Assembly: GCA_015654825.1 (NCBI GenBank)
Contig: JAATGE010000638.1
Span: forward strand, 1-6,282
Length of the DNA: 6,282 bases
Direction of reading: 5' to 3'
From: Rhodospirillales bacterium
GTDB taxonomy: Bacteria > Pseudomonadota > Alphaproteobacteria > Acetobacterales > Acetobacteraceae
The notes beneath the pieces were generated by a model that was not told the DNA's origin, ran no database searches, and worked only from the letters and a program-made list of their open reading frames with translations. This document shows positions 1 through 5,535 of the stretch, in pieces (position 1 is the first letter of the stretch; every line of letters starts with the position of its first letter). The position numbers and the translations under genes are program-made.

Positions 1-2
1 CC

Positions 3-806
3 AGCCAGCTCGCCAGCACCCAGGCCACGTTCGGCGCCGAAGGCGGGCCCGCCGGCGATCCGAACGCCACGCTGCGCCTGGCGGAGAACCGGCTGCGCGA
101 ACTGAAGCAGCTTTATACGCCGCAATTCCCGGAAGTCATCACGCAGCAGAAACTGGTCGATTCGCTGCGCGCCTCGCCGCCCAAGACGGCGGCGGTGGAC
201 AGCAGCGGCCATGAACGCCCGGTATCCAATCCGGTGTTCGAACAGTTCAAGGTGCAGCTGGTCGAGACCGACGCCAATATCCAGAGCATCCAACGCCAGA
301 TCGCCGACGCGACCGCCGAGGAAAGCCGCCTGGAAGCGATCGCCAAGGGCGTGCCAGAACTCGAGGCGCAATTCACCAACCTGAACCGCGACTATGATGT
401 CGTGCGCAAGAATTACGACGAACTCGTGGCCCGCCGCGAAGGCATGCGTATTTCCGACGCGGCGCAAAAGAAGGCCAGCAACATCAAGCTCGTCATCATC
501 GACCCGCCGACGGTGCCGCGCGTGCCGGTGGCACCCAACCGCGTGCTGCTCTCGCTCGGCGTGCTGCTGGCGGGTATCGGCGCCGGCGTCGGCGTGATCG
601 GTGCGATGCTGGCCTTCGACCAGTCGTTCAACACGCTCGCCGACCTGCGCAGCCTCGGCCTGCCGGTGATCGGCAGCGTCTCGCTGGCAATGTTGCCGCC
701 GACCATCTGGGACCGCCTGCGACAGGTCGGCGTCTTCGGGGGCGCGGTCGCGCTGCTTGCCCTGGTGCTGACCGGCGTACTGCTGCATTTTGCACAGCAA
801 GCCTGA
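3..806 (+). CDS. XrtA-type polysaccharide chain-length determinant (Wzz family), 5' truncated
   Basis: The gene enters from the left edge; the frame is open from base 3, giving 267 residues and a TGA stop. GTG at 195 is only an internal codon, because the reading frame and family similarity continue upstream of it. Visible parts (residue 1 at base 3): a helical stretch at about 24-57 containing LYTPQFPEVI, typical of the periplasmic coiled coil of Wzz proteins; a second helical region at about 80-150 ending in LNRDYDVVRKNYDELVARRE (126-145), a hallmark of the PEP-CTERM-locus chain-length family (TIGR03007 type); a proline-rich PPTVPRVPVAPNR stretch; a transmembrane segment at about 181-205; and a last one at about 243-262. 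The N-terminal membrane segment and roughly half of a usual length near 500 residues are missing. Such proteins set polymer length and act as membrane activator of a tyrosine kinase. The stop overlaps the kinase start by one base (TGATG), so translation is probably coupled. Confidence 0.93.
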   Translation, partial: SQLASTQATFGAEGGPAGDPNATLRLAENRLRELKQLYTPQFPEVITQQKLVDSLRASPPKTAAVDSSGHERPVSNPVFEQFKVQLVETDANIQSIQRQIADATAEESRLEAIAKGVPELEAQFTNLNRDYDVVRKNYDELVARREGMRISDAAQKKASNIKLVIIDPPTVPRVPVAPNRVLLSLGVLLAGIGAGVGVIGAMLAFDQSFNTLADLRSLGLPVIGSVSLAMLPPTIWDRLRQVGVFGGAVALLALVLTGVLLHFAQQA

Positions 807-1642
807 TGGACACGCACCTGCCCCCCGAACTCGCCACCGGTGACCGACCGGGCGCCCACGCCCGCCCAGCACCCCGCACCATTGCGGACCTGGCGCAGGC
901 CGGCCTCATCATCGAGGATGAGGGCCGTACCCGCCTGGGCGACGAGTTCCGTATTTGCGCCAGCCGCCTGCACAGCGCGATCAAGGCCAGCATCCTGTCC
1001 GGCGAGCGCAACGGCAACGCGCTGATGGTCACCAGCACGAAGCCCGCCGAGGGCAAGAGTTTTTCGTCCCTGAACCTCGCCGCGGCGCTGGCGCAAACGG
1101 CGCAGCGCCCCGTCGTGCTCGTGGATGCCGACCTCAAACCCGGTTCGCTCAGCGAGCTGATGGGGCTGAAGCGCCAGCCCGGCGTGTTCGACATGGTCAG
1201 CGACGCCTCGCTCCGCCCGGCCGAGCTGGTGGTCGCGACACCGCTACCCGGCCTGTCGATCCTGCCCATCGGCATGCCGGCGATGCAGACGGATCTCGAT
1301 CACCGCCGCCGCCCGCTGGTCGAGGTTGTCGACGCGCTCGCCGCCGGCCTGTCCGATTGCACCCTGGTCATCGATACCGGCCCACTACTGTCGACCTCCG
1401 ATCCGAGCATCCTGGCGCCGTCCGTCGCGCAGATCGTGATGGTCGTCGAATCGGGCCGCACGCAGCGGCCGGAGCTGGAAGCGGCGCTCGAGCTGATCCG
1501 CGGCAGCCCGAAAGTGATGCTGATGTTGAACAAGGTGTCCGGGCGGCAGCGTTCCGCCTTCGGCGCCTACAGTTATTACGGCGACTACTACGCGCGCCCG
1601 AACGCGCCGCCGCCGTCCAACCCGCCAGCACCTCAGGGCTAG
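806..1642 (+). CDS. Exopolysaccharide/PEP-CTERM locus tyrosine autokinase (BY-kinase)
   Basis: A 278-residue cytoplasmic P-loop tyrosine kinase that would autophosphorylate and, with the chain-length protein just upstream, regulate polymerisation and export of the exopolysaccharide. Motifs seen: RLGDEFR at 43-49, the usual lead-in to the kinase core; Walker A STKPAEGKS at 77-85 with K84; Walker A' VVLVDADL at 103-110; Walker B TLVIDTGP at 186-193 with D190; and a C-terminal tyrosine cluster YSYYGDYY (Y255, Y257, Y258, Y261, Y262) followed by a proline-rich tail. The separate adaptor plus kinase arrangement fits the TIGR03018 family. ATG at 806 is chosen because it overlaps the previous stop (TGATG) and gives a normal N-terminus; no strong Shine-Dalgarno is seen, consistent with coupling. 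An oddity is DTGP where BY-kinases usually have DTPP. The gene ends 5 nt before the next start. The family call is firm; activity is inferred. Confidence 0.93.
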   Translation: MDTHLPPELATGDRPGAHARPAPRTIADLAQAGLIIEDEGRTRLGDEFRICASRLHSAIKASILSGERNGNALMVTSTKPAEGKSFSSLNLAAALAQTAQRPVVLVDADLKPGSLSELMGLKRQPGVFDMVSDASLRPAELVVATPLPGLSILPIGMPAMQTDLDHRRRPLVEVVDALAAGLSDCTLVIDTGPLLSTSDPSILAPSVAQIVMVVESGRTQRPELEAALELIRGSPKVMLMLNKVSGRQRSAFGAYSYYGDYYARPNAPPPSNPPAPQG

Positions 1643-1647
1643 ATCGC

Positions 1648-3531
1648 ATGGCGCCGGCCGGTCCGGGCCCAAAATTGCGGCTCGTGCTGCTGGCTGGCAT
1701 CGCGCTGGCCACGGCATCGTCCGCCTGGGCGCAAAGCAGCGATAGCAGCAACAGCGGCAGCAGCGCTGGTGACGGCGGCCTTCCGGCGCCGCCGTCGCTG
1801 CCGCCGCCGTCCGGTTCGCTGTTGCCGCCGTTCGGCGCCGATCCCACTTCGCCCGCCCTGCGCGATCGGTTGATGGATGTCCTCGGGCTGAACGAACCGG
1901 CGCAGGTCAGCAGCGCCGCGGTGGGGCCGGCCTGGCAGTTCAAGCCGCAGCTTACGGTCTCGGAAGAGTTCACCGACAATGCCAGCGCCTCGGGCGGCCC
2001 GCCCGTCGGTCCGACCGGCAATGCCGGTTCCGATTTCATTACGCTCATTCCGCCGCAGCTGCAGATACTGAACACCAGCGATCGGGTGCGGGTCAACATC
2101 ACCTACAATCCGACCGCAGAGATCTATGCTGAAAACAGCGGCTTCTCGCAGTTCCGCCAGAACGGCAACGGCACCACGCTGGCCACGCTGTTTCCCGACC
2201 TGCTGTATTTCGACCTGCGCGGCTCGATCACCCAGCAGCCGGTATTCGGCGGTTTCGGAGCGGTGGGCACCGGCACGTTGCCGCCGAACGAGCAGGAAAC
2301 GCTGAGCCAGGTCTCCGCCACCCCCTACTTCAGTCACGGCTTCGGTGGCGCCGGCACGCTGCAGGCCGGCGTCGGATATATTTATTCCTCGACCGAAGCA
2401 CCGAAGGACCTGAACCAGGCGCCGCTGCTGCAACTCGGCAATAACGGGTTCTATGGCAGCCAGTGGCTGGCAACGGACCGCCTGTTCGCGAACTTCACGA
2501 CCGGCCAGGATTTCGGCCGCCTGCAGGATGTGATCGGCACCGACGACAGTTTCTACGACGGCTCCGGCGCGCTGAAGAGCGCCCAGCGGGTGCTGGTCAC
2601 CAACGATGTCAGTTATGCGGTAACCCGTTTCGTCTCGGCACTCGGCGAAATCGGCTACGAAAATCTGAGCTACCCGAACGCCGGTTTCGCCTATGTCGGC
2701 GGCGTCTGGTCCGCCGGTGTCCGCCTGACGCCGTCGGCCGACAGTTCGATCACGCTGGAATACCGCCATATCGACGGCATCAACTCGCCGTTCGTCTATG
2801 GCTCATGGCAGATCACGCCGCGGCTGCGCGCGTTCGGCGGCTACTCCGAAGGGATCAGCAGCTTCGAACAGGACCAGCAGAACACGCTGCTCTCCGGCAA
2901 TGCGACGCAGACCGGCGTCGCGGCCTCCGCGCTGGTCGCCGCGCCGGTGCTGAACAATGCCAATTATTTCGGTGGCAACCAGTCGCTGAACCGCTCCCGC
3001 CGGCTGGATGCGACAGCGCTCTATACGTTCGACCGCGACACCTTCACCGCCACGGTCGACTACCAGCGCAGTTCCGAGGTGGGCAATCCCGCCGGTCTGC
3101 CTACCTCCCTGCTGACCGGCTACGGCCTCACTCCGCAATTCCTCAATTTCGTTCTGGTGCACGGCATCCCGTCCTTCATTCAGGGATTCCAGCGCCAGTT
3201 CCTGGAGGAAGTGCTGCAGTTCGAGCATCTGACGACGCAGACCAGCACGAACCTGGTCGGCGGCCTGACCTGGCAGCACGATCTGACGCCCGATCTCACC
3301 AGCCAGCTTTATGTCGGCTATGCCAAGACCCGGCAGGCGGGCACCACTGGCACCGACCAGCAATTCGCGCTGGTTTCGGCGACGCTTACGTACAATTTCA
3401 CCGCCACGCTGACCGGCCACGCCACGTTTGCCGGCCACTACCAGACCAGCGGCGGCAACGAGGTCGAGTTCGGACGAAACTTCAACGACAGCGACAGCAC
3501 CTTCACGGTCAGCCTGACGAGAACGTTTTGA
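1648..3531 (+). CDS. Outer-membrane beta-barrel, PEP-CTERM/XrtA-locus associated
   Basis: A 627-residue exported protein. The signal peptide spans residues 1-28 (KLR, hydrophobic LVLLAGIALATA, then SSAWA before Q29). Next comes a low-complexity linker: Ser-rich at 30-39 and Pro-rich at 46-61. From about residue 97 (FKPQLTVSEEFTDNA) to the end the sequence alternates polar and hydrophobic residues with many aromatic and Gly turns, as in an outer-membrane barrel. It closes with FTVSLTRTF, whose terminal Phe is the usual barrel-assembly signal. The TVSEEFTDNA and SDFITLIPP stretches resemble the TIGR03016 family of PEP-CTERM loci; a general BBP2-type barrel is the alternative name. It probably serves polysaccharide passage or anchoring at the outer membrane, but the exact role is unknown. 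ATG 1648 is chosen because it starts the signal peptide, lies 5 nt after the kinase stop and has AGGG at 1635-1638. An open frame continues upstream to about 955, but only as an out-of-frame shadow of the kinase gene. The protein seems longer than family members I remember. Confidence 0.88.
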   Translation: MAPAGPGPKLRLVLLAGIALATASSAWAQSSDSSNSGSSAGDGGLPAPPSLPPPSGSLLPPFGADPTSPALRDRLMDVLGLNEPAQVSSAAVGPAWQFKPQLTVSEEFTDNASASGGPPVGPTGNAGSDFITLIPPQLQILNTSDRVRVNITYNPTAEIYAENSGFSQFRQNGNGTTLATLFPDLLYFDLRGSITQQPVFGGFGAVGTGTLPPNEQETLSQVSATPYFSHGFGGAGTLQAGVGYIYSSTEAPKDLNQAPLLQLGNNGFYGSQWLATDRLFANFTTGQDFGRLQDVIGTDDSFYDGSGALKSAQRVLVTNDVSYAVTRFVSALGEIGYENLSYPNAGFAYVGGVWSAGVRLTPSADSSITLEYRHIDGINSPFVYGSWQITPRLRAFGGYSEGISSFEQDQQNTLLSGNATQTGVAASALVAAPVLNNANYFGGNQSLNRSRRLDATALYTFDRDTFTATVDYQRSSEVGNPAGLPTSLLTGYGLTPQFLNFVLVHGIPSFIQGFQRQFLEEVLQFEHLTTQTSTNLVGGLTWQHDLTPDLTSQLYVGYAKTRQAGTTGTDQQFALVSATLTYNFTATLTGHATFAGHYQTSGGNEVEFGRNFNDSDSTFTVSLTRTF

Positions 3532-3539
3532 ACCGGCCG

Positions 3540-4415
3540 ATGCATTCGTCGGAAACCGCCTCACTGCCGCGGTCGGACATCGCGCAAAACGCAATGACCG
3601 TGGACGTGGAGGACTGGTTTCAGGTTCAGGCGTTTGCCGGAACGATTTCGCGCGATCAATGGCCGGTTCTGCAACGCCGGGTCGAAGAAAATACCGACCG
3701 CATCCTGGGACTGTTCGACGCCGCCGGCGTCAACGCCACGTTCTTTACGCTGGGGTGGGTCGCGGAACGCCATCCCGCCCTGGTGCGGCGAATCGTTGCC
3801 GCCGGCCACGAGCTCGCGAGCCACGGCTATTGGCACCGCCTGGCGCACGAGCAGACGCCGGCGGATTTTGCCCGCGACGTCGGCGACGCCCGAAAGCTGC
3901 TGGAGGATGTAGGCGGGGTGGCGGTGCAAGGCTACCGCGCGCCCACGTTTTCCATCAACACGCGCAATCCGTGGGCCTTCGACGTGCTTGCGGAAGCAGG
4001 CTACCGCTACAGTTCGAGCGTCTATCCGGTACGTCACGATCTGTATGGCATGCCGGACGCGCCGCGCTTTCCATTCCACCCGGGCGGCGGCGCCCTGGTG
4101 GAAATTCCGATGACCACGGTGCGCCTGGCAGGGCGGAATTTTCCCTGTGCCGGCGGCGGCTATTTCCGCCTGCTGCCGTACGCGCTGTTCAGTGCGGCGC
4201 TGCGCCATCGCGGCCGCACCGACGCCGCACCCGCAATGTTCTACACCCATCCCTGGGAGATCGATCCGGATCAGCCGCGCGTGCGCACCGCACCGCTGCT
4301 GGCGCGCGTCCGCCACCGTCTCAATCTGAGCCGCACGCAAGCCCGGCTGGAGCGACTGTTGGCTGATTTCGCCTGGGGCCGCGTGGACCAGGTTTTCGCG
4401 GCCGCACTAGCATAA
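3540..4415 (+). CDS. XrtA-system polysaccharide deacetylase (NodB fold plus DUF3473)
   Basis: A 291-residue metal-dependent carbohydrate deacetylase expected to remove N- or O-acetyl groups from the exopolysaccharide or its precursor. Motifs (numbered from ATG 3540): TVDVEDW at 20-26 in the place of the NodB TFDD motif (D22, E24, D25); VNATFFTLG at 64-72; SHGYWH at 94-99 with H95 and H99 as metal ligands; GYRAPTFSI at 131-139 with R133; and the DUF3473-type C-terminus with GGGYFRLLPY at 205-214, FYTHPWEIDP at 234-243 and NLSRTQARLERLL at 262-274. This pattern is that of TIGR03006. No signal peptide or membrane segment is seen, so it is probably cytoplasmic. Start choice is uncertain: ATG 3540 lies 8 nt after the barrel stop; TTG 3528 would overlap that stop and has GAGA about 5 nt upstream; ATG 3594 directly precedes the conserved core. 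None has a strong Shine-Dalgarno. The gene is followed by an 82-nt hairpin-bearing gap. Confidence 0.93.
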   Translation: MHSSETASLPRSDIAQNAMTVDVEDWFQVQAFAGTISRDQWPVLQRRVEENTDRILGLFDAAGVNATFFTLGWVAERHPALVRRIVAAGHELASHGYWHRLAHEQTPADFARDVGDARKLLEDVGGVAVQGYRAPTFSINTRNPWAFDVLAEAGYRYSSSVYPVRHDLYGMPDAPRFPFHPGGGALVEIPMTTVRLAGRNFPCAGGGYFRLLPYALFSAALRHRGRTDAAPAMFYTHPWEIDPDQPRVRTAPLLARVRHRLNLSRTQARLERLLADFAWGRVDQVFAAALA

Positions 4416-4417
4416 CA

Positions 4418-4501
4418 ATGACTGCGTTCTCTGAATTATTGGGGGTCTGGGGCCTCAGGCCCCAGCGGGTCCAGGGCAGAGCCCTGGCCTTCCTATCATG
4501 A
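4418..4501 (+). CDS. Possible 27-residue leader ORF coupled to the FemAB gene
   Basis: A short ORF begins with ATG 2 nt after the deacetylase stop (TAACAATG) and runs without a stop through both hairpins. It ends in TGA at 4499-4501, overlapping the FemAB start codon in an ATGA junction. The predicted peptide starts MTAFSELLGVWGLRPQ and has no recognisable family. No Shine-Dalgarno is evident. It may be a translated leader that carries ribosomes across the hairpins to the FemAB start, which itself lacks a visible ribosome-binding site. It may equally be a chance ORF: 27 codons are common by chance in GC-rich DNA, and most of the frame is made of repeat sequence. No function is claimed. Confidence 0.2.
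   Translation: MTAFSELLGVWGLRPQRVQGRALAFLS
4447..4465. repeat. Intergenic hairpin 1 (8-bp perfect stem, 3-nt loop)
   Basis: CTGGGGCC, loop TCA, GGCCCCAG form a perfect inverted repeat in the only real gap of the operon, 31 nt after the deacetylase stop. With the second hairpin it forms a compact GC-only unit of the kind seen in dispersed intergenic repeats (REP-like) of GC-rich alphaproteobacteria; that comparison is from memory. No T-run follows, so it does not look like an intrinsic terminator. Confidence 0.75.
4471..4487. repeat. Intergenic hairpin 2 (7-bp perfect stem, 3-nt loop)
   Basis: CCAGGGC, loop AGA, GCCCTGG form a second perfect inverted repeat, 5 nt after hairpin 1 and 10 nt before the FemAB ATG. 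It sits where a ribosome-binding site would normally be, and no purine-rich Shine-Dalgarno remains between it and the start codon (CCTTCCTATC). Folded in mRNA it could affect initiation, stabilise a processed transcript end, or simply be a repeat insertion. Confidence 0.75.
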
Positions 4502-5535
4502 AAATTCTCCCCCTAGCCCAGGACACAAGCGCGTGGGACCGCTATGTGCGAGCCCACCGCGCCGCCACGTTCTTCCACCAGGCCGCCTGGCGCCAGGTCA
4601 TAGAGCGGGCGTTTCAACATCGCACCCACTACCTGGTCGCCGAGCAGGACGGCGCGATCGCCGGCGTGCTGCCCCTGGCGCAGGTCAAGACGCGCCTGTT
4701 CGGCCACGCGCTGATCAGCCTGCCCTTTTGTGTCTATGGCGGTCCACTGGCCGAGAACGACGCGGTCGGTGCCGCGCTGGCGACCGAGGCCGCGGCACTC
4801 GCCCGCCGGCTTGGCGCCGATGCCACCGAGCTGCGCTTCCTGGCCGACCCGGCGCCCGCCGTGCCCGGCCCCGACTGGATCAGGCGCGACGCACTCTACG
4901 CAACATTCCGTAAGCCGATCACCGCCGACCACGACGCGAACATGAAGGCCATTCCGCGCAAGCAAAGGGCCATGGTCCGCAAGGGCATCGACCACGGCCT
5001 GCAAGCCGGCACCGGCCGTGACGTCGACCTGCTGCACGCCATCTACGCCGAAAGCGTGCGCAACCTCGGCACACCGGTCTTCTCGCGCGGCTATTTCCGT
5101 ATTTTACGCGAAACATTCGCCGAAGCGATGGATGTGGTAACGATCACCGATGCCGGCCGGCCGGTCGCCGCGGTGATGAATTTCTATTGGCGCGATGAGG
5201 TTCTGCCGTACTACGGCGGTGGCACCGAAGCGGCGCGCCGCTGCCACGCGAACGATTTCATGTATTGGTCGGTGATGCGCCACGCGGCCGACCGCGGCTG
5301 CCGCCTGTTCGATTTCGGCCGCAGCAAGGAGGGCACGGGTGCCTACGCGTTCAAGAAGAACTGGGGGTTCCCGCCGACCGCGCTGCCGTATTTCTTCAAT
5401 CTGGCACCGGGCCAAACCATTCCGGAGAATAATCCGCTCAATCCGAAATACCGGCTGATGATCGCGGCCTGGCAGAAGCTGCCGCTCGGGTTGGCTAATA
5501 GGATCGGCCCGTTCGTCGTGCGCGGGCTCGGCTAG
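4498..5535 (+). CDS. FemAB/GNAT-like transferase, XrtA/PEP-CTERM associated
   Basis: A 345-residue soluble protein of the FemAB-like acyl/aminoacyl-transferase group found in XrtA exopolysaccharide loci (TIGR03019 type). Supporting stretches are WDRYVRAHRAATFFHQAAWR at 13-32, RLFGHALISLPFCVYGGPLA at 66-85, the basic PRKQRAMVRKGIDHGL segment at 153-168, and the second acetyltransferase-like lobe with VMNFYWRDEVLPYYGGG at 226-242, ANDFMYWSVM at 251-260, LFDFGRSKEGTGAYAFKKNW at 270-289 and FPPTALPYF at 291-299. No signal peptide or membrane helix is present, so it should act in the cytoplasm. By analogy with FemABX it may transfer an amino acid or acyl group to the sugar intermediate; the real donor and acceptor are unknown. 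The start at 4498 fits the family N-terminus, though no Shine-Dalgarno is visible and a hairpin lies just upstream. The stop overlaps the exosortase GTG by one base (TAGTG). Confidence 0.92.
   Translation: MKILPLAQDTSAWDRYVRAHRAATFFHQAAWRQVIERAFQHRTHYLVAEQDGAIAGVLPLAQVKTRLFGHALISLPFCVYGGPLAENDAVGAALATEAAALARRLGADATELRFLADPAPAVPGPDWIRRDALYATFRKPITADHDANMKAIPRKQRAMVRKGIDHGLQAGTGRDVDLLHAIYAESVRNLGTPVFSRGYFRILRETFAEAMDVVTITDAGRPVAAVMNFYWRDEVLPYYGGGTEAARRCHANDFMYWSVMRHAADRGCRLFDFGRSKEGTGAYAFKKNWGFPPTALPYFFNLAPGQTIPENNPLNPKYRLMIAAWQKLPLGLANRIGPFVVRGLG

Noticed and set aside
955..1647. A long open frame continuous with the barrel gene, suggesting an 858-residue protein
   Set aside because: The upstream part is the kinase gene read in another frame and is Arg/Pro/Ala-rich low-quality sequence. 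The signal peptide at 1648 marks the true start.
1639..2769. 376-residue ORF on the minus strand, and other long antisense ORFs (413..1096, 2803..3594, 3561..4340, 4513..5037)
   Set aside because: All lie opposite well-supported genes, are Arg/Gly/Ala-rich and show no domain motifs; such antisense frames are expected in GC-rich coding DNA.
2463..3539. Open frame upstream of and continuous with the deacetylase (650 residues in total)
   Set aside because: It is the barrel gene read out of frame, with Arg-rich composition and no family features. The deacetylase homology begins only at about 3597.
4447..4497. Intrinsic transcription terminator between the deacetylase and FemAB
   Set aside because: The hairpins are strong but are followed by CCTTCCTATC rather than a T-run, and the next gene belongs to the same locus.
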